Source: Aequitasia sp047973235 (lineage in GTDB: Bacteria > Bacillota > Clostridia > Lachnospirales > Lachnospiraceae). Taken from it: 64,000 nucleotides of DNA. Shown here one piece after another: positions 1-8,503 of this stretch. A program made the position numbers and the translations under genes. The stretch is taken from positions 6,075-70,074 of the forward strand of contig JBKEBP010000139.1 of assembly GCA_047973235.1 (NCBI GenBank), written 5' to 3'. Within the stretch, counting starts at the first letter, position 1. Every line of letters begins with the position of its first letter. The notes under the pieces are model-generated. The model was not told the origin of the DNA, made no database searches, and was given only the letters and a program-made list of their open reading frames with translations.

Positions 1-23
1 AAATAGTATTGCAGTTAGAGGAA

Positions 24-49
24 AGGCAAGGCCGGTTCAGGTCTTGCCT
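24..49 (+). other. hairpin in the leader or end of the preceding unit
   Basis: Arms AGGCAAG (24-30) and CTTGCCT (43-49) form a 7-bp stem with a 12-base loop. No U-run follows, so it is not a classical intrinsic terminator. The rest of 1-179 contains no gene that I can support. A weaker imperfect hairpin with arms near 75-79 and 100-104 also lies in this stretch. Confidence 0.4.
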
Positions 50-128
50 GTTCACAAAAGAATGAGAAAATGTTATGCCGCCCCTAACGAAACGTAAGTG
101 GCATGGGGCAGGTAATTCGGCTACAATA

Positions 129-157
129 TTGGCATAGATTAAGAACGGTTATAATAT
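129..157 (+). promoter_or_regulatory. possible sigma-A promoter of the corrinoid operon
   Basis: TTGGCA at 129-134 is followed after 17 bases by TAATAT (152-157), overlapping TATAAT at 150-155 (15-base spacer). Either pairing is imperfect. A good ribosome binding site, GGAGG at 166-170, sits 9 bases before the ATG at 180. No convincing sigma-54 -24/-12 element was found here, although a sigma-54 activator is encoded downstream. Confidence 0.35.
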
Positions 158-179
158 CTGAAAACGGAGGATATTTAAG

Positions 180-3053
180 ATGCAATTATTAAAGAATATG
201 ACAGTTTTGTCTGAGGACGAAATCTATCAGATACATATGAATGTAATGGAAGTACTTTGGCAAGTAGGGATTCTAGTTGAAGAAAAAGAGTCATTACAAT
301 TACTCGAAAAGAATGGAGCAAAGGTAGATTATGAAAAAATGAGAGCGTATCTGCCAGCGGATCTGATTCAACATGCTCTAGACGTCAAAGGGCATTCATG
401 CTCGTTCTATGATACTAATGGGAATCAGGTGTTTCCATTAGGAGGCAATAAAACCTACTATGGTACTTGTGGATACTCGACAACCTTTGTTGACAGTGAT
501 GGCATTTCAAAGGAAGGTACCTATAAAGATTCGCTTAGACTGGCGAAACTTATTGATACAATTGATGAAGTCAGTCTGTTTGAACCATCGATTCAGCCAT
601 GTGATATGCCACCGGAACAACAGGATCTGTATTTGATGAAGAGCTGTCTGGTCGGTACCGGAAAACCGATTCACAGTGTCGCGAATTCAGAGAAAAATGC
701 AGAAGCAATCATTCACATGAATGCTGAATTAGTTGGAGGGCTGGACAATTTGATTAAGAAGCCTAAACTAGTATTCAATCTGTGTACGTTTTCGCCGCTG
801 GGAATTAGAAAAGATTGTTGCGAAGTAGTAAGACAAGCGGCCAAGTATAACATCCCATGTATGTTTAGTAGCGGCCCGATGGCAGGTGCGACGGCGCCGG
901 TAACTCTGGCCGGAACAGTCGTGGAATCTTTTGCAGAAGTAATCGGACACACCGTTTTAGCCCAGTGCTATAAACCGGGACTGCCCGTTTCGATGCTCTC
1001 TGCAGCTAGAATATTTGATATGAAATATGCAGCGTGTACCGTAGCAACACCGGAATATCCATTAATCAAGATTGCTTCTTGTCAAATGGCTAATTTCTAT
1101 AAGATTCCAATTGGTGGTGTTGCGTTTACAGCCGATTCTAATGAGTTCGATATGCAGCACGGATCGGAAAAATTCATGAATGCATTTATTTCGCGACAAG
1201 CTGGTATGAATATGGAGTTTGGTATGGGTATGTTCTCGCAGCTTAACCAGTTCTCATTTGAGAGTTTGGTTTTTGACGCTGAAATGGTCCGTTCAATTGA
1301 ACGGATTGGCCGTGGTATTGAGGTGAATGATTTCTCATTGGCTTATGACATAATGGAAGAAGAAGGTGTGAAGGCCGAGTTCTTATTCAATGATCATACG
1401 ACCAATAATTATAAGAAGGAATTTTTAATGCCTGATTTAACTGATCGGGTGCCTTACGCGAATTACCTGAAGAGAAATGGAAAAAATACTCTGATGGATA
1501 GGGCACATAAACGATTGGAGAAATATGAAAAATCATATGACTATACCAAAGGGTTAGAGTGCGAAGAGAAGCTGCAGAAAATCATCGATGAATATTCAAA
1601 ATGGAAAGCTGAGGGGCAAGGTCAAATTGGCCTTGCCTTCTTATACGATAGTGATATAGGGGTGATTAGGATGAAGCATGTAATTACAATCGATTTTGGC
1701 AGTACCTTTACGAAAGTTGTCGTGGTAAATCTGATTGAAAGAAGGATCATACTGAGCAGTAAAGTTCCGTCTACGGTTGGTACGAATTCCTTCCGGTGTC
1801 TGGAGCAGTGCTTTGAACTGGTGAAGAAAGTTTTAAACGAAGATGAGTTTCGCAGTGCAAAGAAGCTGGCATCATCCAGTGCTGCCGGCGGACTGCGGAT
1901 GTCGGTTATCGGATTGACTGAATCATTGAGTACACTGGGCGGGAAGGCGGCAGCGCTTGGTGCTGGTGCAAAAATAATTGCAAACTACAGTGGTTTTATA
2001 ACGGATGAAATGATTCGTGAGCTGGAAAACAGTAGAACAGAAATCGTTCTTTTATGCGGTGGATATGAGCGAGGGAATACCTCGATGGTACTCTCAAATG
2101 CTAATAAATTGGCTCATTCAAAGATTAATGTGCCGATTATATATGCAGGAAACTCACAGTTGTGTAAGGATGTTCGTCGGCTTATGAGGAGTCATTACAA
2201 AACCTGCTATACCGTTGAAAATATTATTCCCGAGATTGATGTTCTTAATGTTGAATCAACACAAGAAGTTATCAGAAGTTTATTCCTTGATCATATCATT
2301 GACATGAAAGGTTTTCAGCTTGTTAAGCAAGAATTTGATGATCAGTTAATCCCGACCCCGGTGGCGGTCCTAGAAGCAGGAACCTTACTTAACAAGGGGA
2401 CGGATAAGAGACAAGGGATGGGGCCGTTATTGATTGTTGACATTGGTGGAGCAACGACTGATGTTTACTCTTTTAACGAAAACAAGAGTTATCAGGGGGC
2501 GAAACTAATTGGTCTTGAAGAACCTTTTGGGAAACGAACGGTGGAAGGTGATTTGGGGATGCGTGAATCGTCGGGAGGAGTTGCCGGCAATATTCGTACT
2601 GACGCAGTTGCGCAGGAACTGAGAATAACAGAAGAACAGCTGCGACTGTCCATTAGAAAGAGAATGAAGAGTGTTGATTTTTTGCCAGACTGCGAGGAGG
2701 AGAGAAAGATCGACAATGCCATTGCAACAGCTGCGGTCCACATTGCGCTAAGGCGTCATGCCGGAAGGATAGAACCGTCCTATAACGAGAAAAATCAGCA
2801 TCTCCAGTATGGAAAAAATATCACGGACGTGTCAAAGATTATCGGTACCGGTGGAATATTGGTATATAACGACAATCCACCGGCAATTTTGAAAGCGGCA
2901 GAGAAAAGCATCGAAGACAAAGGGGCATTGCTCCCGGAGACGACAGAGTTCTATCTCGATAAAGAATACATTCTGTTTTCAGCGGGACTGTTGAAAGCGG
3001 TCGATGAAGATGCTGCATTAGAAATCATGCTAAAGAACATCAAACCTACTTAA
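180..3053 (+). CDS. MttB-family methyltransferase joined in frame to a MutL/GlmL-type ASKHA protein
   Basis: Two proteins share one open frame of 957 codons. Residues 1 to about 475 match the MttB trimethylamine-methyltransferase family, which moves a methyl group from a quaternary or tertiary amine to a corrinoid protein; no in-frame amber codon is present, so this is a non-pyrrolysine member. Residues 498-957 begin at an internal ATG (1671) and match MutL/GlmL, the ASKHA ATPase found beside B12-dependent mutases, with phosphate-binding motifs IDFGSTFTK and IVDIGGATTD. The ~20-residue junction is encoded by a hairpin and a good internal ribosome binding site, GGGGTGAT. It may therefore be a true fusion, two separately started products, or a lost stop codon. 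Family assignment of each half is firm; substrate is unknown. Confidence 0.8.
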   Translation: MQLLKNMTVLSEDEIYQIHMNVMEVLWQVGILVEEKESLQLLEKNGAKVDYEKMRAYLPADLIQHALDVKGHSCSFYDTNGNQVFPLGGNKTYYGTCGYSTTFVDSDGISKEGTYKDSLRLAKLIDTIDEVSLFEPSIQPCDMPPEQQDLYLMKSCLVGTGKPIHSVANSEKNAEAIIHMNAELVGGLDNLIKKPKLVFNLCTFSPLGIRKDCCEVVRQAAKYNIPCMFSSGPMAGATAPVTLAGTVVESFAEVIGHTVLAQCYKPGLPVSMLSAARIFDMKYAACTVATPEYPLIKIASCQMANFYKIPIGGVAFTADSNEFDMQHGSEKFMNAFISRQAGMNMEFGMGMFSQLNQFSFESLVFDAEMVRSIERIGRGIEVNDFSLAYDIMEEEGVKAEFLFNDHTTNNYKKEFLMPDLTDRVPYANYLKRNGKNTLMDRAHKRLEKYEKSYDYTKGLECEEKLQKIIDEYSKWKAEGQGQIGLAFLYDSDIGVIRMKHVITIDFGSTFTKVVVVNLIERRIILSSKVPSTVGTNSFRCLEQCFELVKKVLNEDEFRSAKKLASSSAAGGLRMSVIGLTESLSTLGGKAAALGAGAKIIANYSGFITDEMIRELENSRTEIVLLCGGYERGNTSMVLSNANKLAHSKINVPIIYAGNSQLCKDVRRLMRSHYKTCYTVENIIPEIDVLNVESTQEVIRSLFLDHIIDMKGFQLVKQEFDDQLIPTPVAVLEAGTLLNKGTDKRQGMGPLLIVDIGGATTDVYSFNENKSYQGAKLIGLEEPFGKRTVEGDLGMRESSGGVAGNIRTDAVAQELRITEEQLRLSIRKRMKSVDFLPDCEEERKIDNAIATAAVHIALRRHAGRIEPSYNEKNQHLQYGKNITDVSKIIGTGGILVYNDNPPAILKAAEKSIEDKGALLPETTEFYLDKEYILFSAGLLKAVDEDAALEIMLKNIKPT
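1615..1671 (+). promoter_or_regulatory. hairpin plus internal ribosome binding site at the MttB/MutL junction
   Basis: GGCAAGG (1615-1621) pairs with CCTTGCC (1631-1637), extended inward by a G-U pair and more A-U/C-G pairs. After it comes GGGGTGATTAGG directly before the ATG at 1671; GGTGAT matches the 3' end of 16S rRNA. This looks like a former intergenic region that is now open, and supports separate initiation of the MutL-like half. Confidence 0.55.
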
Positions 3054-3071
3054 ACTAGAAAAGGCAGGTAA

Positions 3072-3359
3072 ATGAAAATGTATAATTTATTTGTAACCTA
3101 TACTGCGCCTGATAAAAATAAAATTCGGGAATTTTATCAAGCGATAATAGCGGCTGGAGTGAAAACCGCAACCGACAAAGAAGCAGAAAGTCTATTCTAT
3201 GAATACTACTTTTCAGTGGAACGAGAAAATGAGCTTCTGCTTATTGAAAAATGGACAGACAAATCGGCTCAGGCATATCATGATACGCTTCCCCATTTAA
3301 AGAAATTAGAAGAGATAAAACCGAAATATGCAATTGAGACGAAGGTAGAAGAGTTTTAG
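3072..3359 (+). CDS. ABM/YgiN-like small protein
   Basis: This 95-residue protein has the pattern of the antibiotic-biosynthesis-monooxygenase (ABM, YgiN-like) ferredoxin-like fold: an N-terminal strand, a central amphipathic helix and a motif reading LLIEKWTDKSAQAYH near residues 56-70, followed by a short helix and final strand. Members are dimeric, often cofactor-free quinol or flavin-associated oxygenases, but in an anaerobic corrinoid operon the fold may only bind a small ligand. It lies 18 bases after the MutL-like frame and 9 bases before the B12 protein, so is almost certainly co-transcribed. The molecular role is unknown. Confidence 0.6.
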   Translation: MKMYNLFVTYTAPDKNKIREFYQAIIAAGVKTATDKEAESLFYEYYFSVERENELLLIEKWTDKSAQAYHDTLPHLKKLEEIKPKYAIETKVEEF

Positions 3360-3368
3360 GAGGACAGT

Positions 3369-5123
3369 ATGGAGTTGAAATTCAAATGGAAATTTAATAT
3401 CAAAAATTTACCGGATTTGAAAGAATTAAATAATCAGGCAGCCCAGGCGGCAAAAGGGATAACCATTGGAAAGACGGTTTTCATGGAGAAATATGGTGTT
3501 TCATCCGAACGGGAATATAAAGAACAGATGATGAAGCAAAAGAAAATTATGAAGCATTCAGCCATTGGGATGAGTTCGTGGCAGGCCCAGGAAGGCGGGC
3601 TGCATAAAATATATGATGAACTAACCCAATCAGATTCATACATTGACCGCTATGGTGCGTGTCTGGATTGGATTATGGGGGTGCCGGAAGAATACCGCAG
3701 CAAAATTCAAAAAGGATCGGGTCTGGTACTGCAGAATGAGGCAGAGTGGATGCGCCTCGGTCAAGTTGTTCCGGTCCAGCCACATTTAGGTGATCATATG
3801 ATCGGTTCATTGAATTCGGTTGAAAATACTACGCTGGGATTAAAAGCCGGTGTTACATCGATTGGAAATTTTTCGCACTATTATACTTATGAGTATCCGG
3901 GACTTGATATGGAAGAATACCGAACTGTAGATATGGTCAAGGCAATTGGCATTATGGCTGCCTTTAAGGATCAGGGAACCATTATTCACTCGAATCTGGA
4001 TGATGGTTTTGGGGCCCAGTTTCACGATTTGGCCAATCTAGTCGGTTACGCTAAACTGGAACGTTATATTTGTGAGGATTTACTGGGAGCAAGGGTTGGA
4101 CATTGTTTCGGCAATTTGTTCAATGATCCGATTATCAGAATTATTTTCAACAGTGCTATGGGGAAAATTAATACGTTCAATACGCCGGGAACAATGATTT
4201 ATGGCAATACGATTGATTTCTCTTATAATATGCCAAAGAATCATGCCGCTGTCACCGCTTATGCAATGGCAGATGCGATTGGTCAGATGATTTGTCCCAG
4301 TGGCCACGCGATTACACCGATTCCAGTTACCGAAGCAATTCGAGTTCCGGCAGTTGATGAAATCATTGAAGCTCACAACATTGTCGATATGGCGATTGAG
4401 CAGGCCAAGTATTACAAAGAGTACGTAGATGTCCAAATGATTGAACATGAAGCGGAAATATTAACAACGTGCGGCAATATATTCTTTGAACGAGTATTGA
4501 ATGGTTTGGATGATCAGAATGTTGATATTACCCATCCTGGTGAAGTACTGGCCGCACTGAAAGCTCTTGGAATCACCCAGTTAGAAGCAAAGTTTGGGGC
4601 TGGAATTAAGGATAAAGAAGCGTTGGGCGGGCGGGTGCCGATTCGCTCAACCTCAATTGTTAAAGCTATTCATAAGCAGCAGACCGAAATAATCGGTGGT
4701 ATGACCGGGCTTGATGAAAAACCACTGCAAGGTGTCAATATTATTGTTGCGGCGACAGATGTTCATGAGTTTGGCAAAGAGATTGCAAAAAACATCTTAA
4801 CTAAAGCAGGGGCCCAAGTGTTTGATTTGGGGACTAATGTGGCAGTCGCAGAAGTCGGCGATGCAATTATTGAAACGGGAAGCCATGCCATCCTGATCAG
4901 TACTTATAACGGTATAGCGTATAGTGTAGGCAGTGAGTTGATAAGCAGTTTTAAAGAGCTGGGATTAGCAATACCGATTATTATGGGTGGACGACTAAAT
5001 GAACCGATGGAAGGCACCGAGTTGCCAATCGATGTCTCTGATAAACTAGAAGCGATGGGTATAAACATCGATAATAATTTGGATAAGATTGTTGATTTTC
5101 TTGTTAATGAGTTGAAGCTCTGA
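3369..5123 (+). CDS. single-chain B12 protein: mutase-like barrel plus cobalamin-binding domain
   Basis: 584 residues. The C-terminal ~130 residues form a Rossmann-type cobalamin domain with the base-off signature D464-x-H466-x-x-G469 (DVHEFG), a serine motif (LISTYNG) and a GG-containing loop (IIMGGRLNEP). The first ~440 residues resemble, weakly, the barrel of glutamate mutase epsilon: a phrase around SGHAITPIPVTEA corresponds to the TPHEAIGIPT region of that family. A typical MttC corrinoid protein would instead be about 210 residues with a four-helix cap, which is absent here. It could be an adenosylcobalamin mutase served by the MutL-like partner and the adenosyltransferase at 21.2 kb, or the methyl carrier for the MttB half. 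The B12 domain is certain; the reaction is not known. AGGAGG precedes the start. Confidence 0.6.
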   Translation: MELKFKWKFNIKNLPDLKELNNQAAQAAKGITIGKTVFMEKYGVSSEREYKEQMMKQKKIMKHSAIGMSSWQAQEGGLHKIYDELTQSDSYIDRYGACLDWIMGVPEEYRSKIQKGSGLVLQNEAEWMRLGQVVPVQPHLGDHMIGSLNSVENTTLGLKAGVTSIGNFSHYYTYEYPGLDMEEYRTVDMVKAIGIMAAFKDQGTIIHSNLDDGFGAQFHDLANLVGYAKLERYICEDLLGARVGHCFGNLFNDPIIRIIFNSAMGKINTFNTPGTMIYGNTIDFSYNMPKNHAAVTAYAMADAIGQMICPSGHAITPIPVTEAIRVPAVDEIIEAHNIVDMAIEQAKYYKEYVDVQMIEHEAEILTTCGNIFFERVLNGLDDQNVDITHPGEVLAALKALGITQLEAKFGAGIKDKEALGGRVPIRSTSIVKAIHKQQTEIIGGMTGLDEKPLQGVNIIVAATDVHEFGKEIAKNILTKAGAQVFDLGTNVAVAEVGDAIIETGSHAILISTYNGIAYSVGSELISSFKELGLAIPIIMGGRLNEPMEGTELPIDVSDKLEAMGINIDNNLDKIVDFLVNELKL

Positions 5124-5136
5124 AAAAGGAGGATAT

Positions 5137-5826
5137 ATGGAGAAGAAGTTTTTTGATGTTGATAGTGAGCAGTGCAAAAAGTTGGCCATGGCTTTTTTTG
5201 AACAGAGTTCAGGAATCGACCTGCCCGGTACTAAGTTCCAACGGATGCGAAAAGCCAGTTTGGCAGTTCTGGATAAAATCAAGAGCCGCATCGATTTATC
5301 AGGAGAATATGCATACTTTCCAAAATCAGAATTTTCTTTTGAGGAAAATGGCCTTCGGGTGGGTGATATTCATATCAAATGCAATGCCTTTGAGCAGTTC
5401 AACCACGACTGTATTGAAGGTTTATATATCTATGCCTGCTCGGCAGGTGATTATGCCATTAAAAATGAAGATGTGCTAAATCAGGTATATGCTGATTTGT
5501 GGGGAACAAGTTATGCTTATGCAATCAGACTTCTGATTAAAGAGAATATGGAGAAGAATGGCCGGATCAGCGAGAGTTTTGGTCCGGGGTTTTATGGGAT
5601 GGCATTATCAGAGCTGAAAAAGATCGAAGAGTTGTTGGATTTTGAACGATTGGGAATTCAAATCAGTAGAGGTACGATTATGATTCCTCTGAAATCTTGT
5701 GCCGGGTTTTATTTTCATGTTGATGATGCTTACCAGCCAGTCAATATTCAGTGCGAGTCATGCTTGGGCAATCAGACTAGCTGTAACTTCTGTCATGTCC
5801 ATGAAATGGGAGGATATGATGATTAA
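5137..5826 (+). CDS. MetH activation-domain-like protein with a C-terminal cysteine cluster
   Basis: 229 residues. The stretch from about 148 to 193 (GPGFYG, then a helix, then RLGIQISRG and MIPLKSCAG) matches the vitamin B12-dependent methionine synthase activation domain, which in MetH binds AdoMet and remethylates inactive cob(II)alamin. The end carries C206, C209, C216 and C219, a spacing suited to an Fe-S cluster or zinc. Free-standing versions occur in anaerobe methyltransferase operons and are thought to help keep corrinoid proteins active. It follows the B12 protein by 13 bases and overlaps the start of the RACo-like gene. Domain match is good; its own activity is inferred. Confidence 0.7.
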   Translation: MEKKFFDVDSEQCKKLAMAFFEQSSGIDLPGTKFQRMRKASLAVLDKIKSRIDLSGEYAYFPKSEFSFEENGLRVGDIHIKCNAFEQFNHDCIEGLYIYACSAGDYAIKNEDVLNQVYADLWGTSYAYAIRLLIKENMEKNGRISESFGPGFYGMALSELKKIEELLDFERLGIQISRGTIMIPLKSCAGFYFHVDDAYQPVNIQCESCLGNQTSCNFCHVHEMGGYDD

Positions 5827-7213
5827 ATGTATTGGTGTATGCAGTAAATGCAACCGATGTAAGAATTCGGCTATGATGAATGGAGCCAATGATCGAAAGC
5901 TTAAAATACTGATGTATCCGGATGATTTTGCGTCTGATCGTGGCCAACAAGGATACGGAATTGCTTTTGATATCGGAACAACAACAGTAGTCGGGATGCT
6001 GTGGGATTTAGACAGTGGAATTCTGATGGAGTCATTGGCAGAGACAAACTCGCAGAATGAATTCGGCATGGACGTTATATCGCGTATTACTTTTTGTAGT
6101 AATGATGAAGAGAAGCGAAAGATATTGCAGACGAAGATTGTTGACTGTCTGAATCTGTTAATAGAAAAACTCTGTGAGAAGAATGAGATTGTTCCAGAGG
6201 ATATTGTAAAAGTATTGGCGTGCGGGAATACAACAATGGCTCATTTGATGGCAGGTTACAATCCGACCAGTCTTGCTCTAGCCCCTTTTTCACCGGCGTA
6301 TACCGGAACTTTGATGCTTTCGCCTGTGGAAGTCGGACTGAATATATCAGTAGATGGGCAGATTACTGTGTTGCCCAATATTGCAGGTCATGTCGGCGGT
6401 GATATAACGGCTGGAATAGTTGCTTGCCGTTTTCTGGAGAACAAGAATCTTTCATTATTTATTGATATTGGAACTAATGGAGAAATTGTTATCACCGATG
6501 GTTATAAAAACTATACATGCTCTACGGCGGCCGGATCGGCTTTTGAAGGTGCATCTATTTTATATGGTATGAGAGCGGCCAACGGAGCGATTGAAAAGGT
6601 TTTTATTGAAGAGGGTGAAGTATTCTTCAAAACAATAGGAGAATGTGAGCCGCAGGGAATCTGCGGATCAGGAATCATCGATGTCATAGCGCAGTTACTG
6701 GAACATAAATTAATTAATAAAAATGGCCGTTTAGCGAAGAATGAAGATGTTGAGCGTTTGAATTTGCACTCTGAATTTAAAAAACGATTAATTGTGAAAG
6801 ATAAAGAACGCGGATTTATTCTAGTCCATAAAGATCATGGAGAAGATATTGTAATTACCCAAAATGACATTAGGCAGATACAGCTTGCTAAAGGAGCAAT
6901 TGCTGCGGGAATTACCTTGATGCTCGCGGAGCTTGGTTTGACTGAAGAGGATATTGAGAAAGTCGTTGTAGCCGGAGCGTTTGGAAACTATATTGACAAA
7001 GAAAGTGCAATAAGAATCGGTTTGTTACCCCAGATTCATCCGGATAAGATCGAGTTTGCCGGAAATACAGCCGGAGTAGGTGTATCGATGGCATTAGTAT
7101 CCCGACAGGAGCTGAAAGCGGCGATGGAAATTCCAATATGGGTGGAGCATGTTGAGCTGGCAGATAAACCAAATTTTCAGGATGTTTATATGAATGCTAT
7201 GGCATTCCGGTAA
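5816..7213 (+). CDS. RACo-like corrinoid activation ATPase lacking the 2Fe-2S domain
   Basis: About 465 residues from ATG 5816 (or 5819, which has better spacing from GGGAGG); an upstream ATG at 5699 would overlap the previous gene by 128 bases and is unlikely. The C-terminal part is the ASKHA/DUF4445 fold of reductive activators of corrinoid proteins, with GIAFDIGTTTVVG, IDIGTNGEIV and a late glycine-rich VAGAFGNYI motif. RACo proteins normally start with a plant-type 2Fe-2S domain; here only a short stretch with C-x3-C-x2-C-x2-C precedes the ATPase. It would restore super-reduced Co(I) by ATP-dependent electron transfer, perhaps receiving electrons through this cluster or from the cysteine-rich neighbour at 5137-5826. 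Confidence 0.75.
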   Translation: MMIKCIGVCSKCNRCKNSAMMNGANDRKLKILMYPDDFASDRGQQGYGIAFDIGTTTVVGMLWDLDSGILMESLAETNSQNEFGMDVISRITFCSNDEEKRKILQTKIVDCLNLLIEKLCEKNEIVPEDIVKVLACGNTTMAHLMAGYNPTSLALAPFSPAYTGTLMLSPVEVGLNISVDGQITVLPNIAGHVGGDITAGIVACRFLENKNLSLFIDIGTNGEIVITDGYKNYTCSTAAGSAFEGASILYGMRAANGAIEKVFIEEGEVFFKTIGECEPQGICGSGIIDVIAQLLEHKLINKNGRLAKNEDVERLNLHSEFKKRLIVKDKERGFILVHKDHGEDIVITQNDIRQIQLAKGAIAAGITLMLAELGLTEEDIEKVVVAGAFGNYIDKESAIRIGLLPQIHPDKIEFAGNTAGVGVSMALVSRQELKAAMEIPIWVEHVELADKPNFQDVYMNAMAFR

Positions 7214-7225
7214 TTGATAACATCC

Positions 7226-7246
7226 CGCATAACCAAACGTTATGCG
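7226..7246 (+). other. intergenic hairpin after the RACo-like gene
   Basis: CGCATAAC (7226-7233) and GTTATGCG (7239-7246) are perfect 8-bp arms around a 5-base loop, flanked by CC and GG. No U-run follows, so it may set mRNA ends or stability rather than terminate fully. The 170-base gap before the next start otherwise shows no promoter that I can defend. Confidence 0.45.
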
Positions 7247-7383
7247 AGGTAAAACATTCCTACGCTGTACACCTTGTTTTGTAGTCGAGTATAATAAGAA
7301 TAAATACAATGTCTAACAACAGAGATAAAGATCCCTGGAGAGGGAATGTAAATAATACTACAATAAACAGAAGAGGGAAAAAA

Positions 7384-8427
7384 ATGAATTCAATTGAGAG
7401 AGTTGTAAAAGTTTTAAATCATGAAGAGCCGGATCGTGTACCTGTTTATCCCTTGATTAATAGTATTTCAATGAAATACCTAGGATATGATTATGACGAA
7501 TGGACTCTGGATCCAGAAAAATGCGCAGCATCTATTCTGAAGGCGACAGATGAGTGTGATGTCGATGTTATTTGTTCTCTAGTAGATCTGTCGATTGAAG
7601 CTGCAGACTGGGGAATGAAAATCGAATACCCAAAGGATAAAGCGGCCGGTCCGGGAAAGGGAGATCCTTTCATATCATGTGAAGATGACTATGACAAGGT
7701 AAACGTGATTGATCCGCGAACGACACCGAGAATGTCGAACTACATAAAAATGACAAAGATTCTAGTTGATGCAAAAGGTCATGAAAAACCGATTGTCGGT
7801 TTTGTCTTTGGACCATTGGGAATTTTATCAATGCTGCGTGAATTGGATAAGATGCTGATTGATACCTTTTCATGTAAAGAAAAAATATTTAAAGCGTTGG
7901 ACAATATTACGGAATCTCTGATTATCCTCTGTGATGAGCTGATTGATGCGGGATGTCATGCGATTATGTTTGATACTCTGTATTCATCCAAGACAATTAT
8001 GTCAGAGAAAATGTGGGATGAATTCGAAGGGCCGTGGCAACAGCGTTTGGCTGAGCATGTACATAACCGCGGTGTGATGGTAATGATTCATAACTGCGGA
8101 GAAGGCATCTATGTCGGAGCCCAGATTAAGCGAATGCATCCAGAAGCTATTTCCCTTCTTTATTTAGCAAACGATTGTAAGTCAATGGCCGAAATGAAAG
8201 AGAAATATGGTGATCAAACAACATTTATCGGTCATATTGATCCTGGTTTTCTGATGACATGCACGGAAGAAGAGTTACGTCAGCAGTGTCGGGAACAGAT
8301 GGATGCATATATGAAGGATGGTGGCTTTATATTAGCAACAGGTTGTGAGTATCCGGCACCTTTAGATGATCGCTTTGCCAAGATTATGGTCGACGAAGCC
8401 AAGACTTATGGTGTCTATAAAAAGTAG
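7384..8427 (+). CDS. UroD-family (MtaA/MtbA-type) methylcobamide methyltransferase
   Basis: 347 residues from ATG 7384, chosen because GAAGAGGG lies just upstream and the family normally begins with a short helix before the ERV...EPDRVPV motif; an ATG at 7309 lacks a ribosome binding site. The protein is of the uroporphyrinogen decarboxylase fold used by corrinoid-dependent methyltransferases. The zinc-site pattern of that group is visible as H-N-C-G (MIHNCGEG) and a late cysteine in ATGCEYP. It would take the methyl group from the corrinoid protein and pass it to a thiol or folate acceptor. Decarboxylase activity is unlikely. The acceptor cannot be read from sequence. Confidence 0.75.
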   Translation: MNSIERVVKVLNHEEPDRVPVYPLINSISMKYLGYDYDEWTLDPEKCAASILKATDECDVDVICSLVDLSIEAADWGMKIEYPKDKAAGPGKGDPFISCEDDYDKVNVIDPRTTPRMSNYIKMTKILVDAKGHEKPIVGFVFGPLGILSMLRELDKMLIDTFSCKEKIFKALDNITESLIILCDELIDAGCHAIMFDTLYSSKTIMSEKMWDEFEGPWQQRLAEHVHNRGVMVMIHNCGEGIYVGAQIKRMHPEAISLLYLANDCKSMAEMKEKYGDQTTFIGHIDPGFLMTCTEEELRQQCREQMDAYMKDGGFILATGCEYPAPLDDRFAKIMVDEAKTYGVYKK

Positions 8428-8503
8428 AATCTCTCTAGTGGTAGAAAGAGGAGGTTGGTGCAGAATGCAGTGCCTTCGTGGCCTGTAATCGAGGTGAGAA
8501 GAG

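Noticed and set aside
101..146. Sigma-54 promoter at the TGGCAT sequences near 100 and 130
   Set aside because: No TTGCA-like -12 element at the required spacing follows either copy.
1..179. Cobalamin riboswitch before the corrinoid operon
   Set aside because: Hairpins and a GGCA-rich segment are present, but the B12-box order of a cobalamin riboswitch could not be traced.
180..1670. Pyrrolysine-type MttB with an in-frame amber codon
   Set aside because: The methyltransferase domain is open throughout with no TAG, so it is a non-pyrrolysine member.
5699..5815. N-terminal extension of the RACo-like gene
   Set aside because: It would overlap the upstream gene by over 100 bases and has no ribosome binding site; the extra residues do not form a 2Fe-2S domain.
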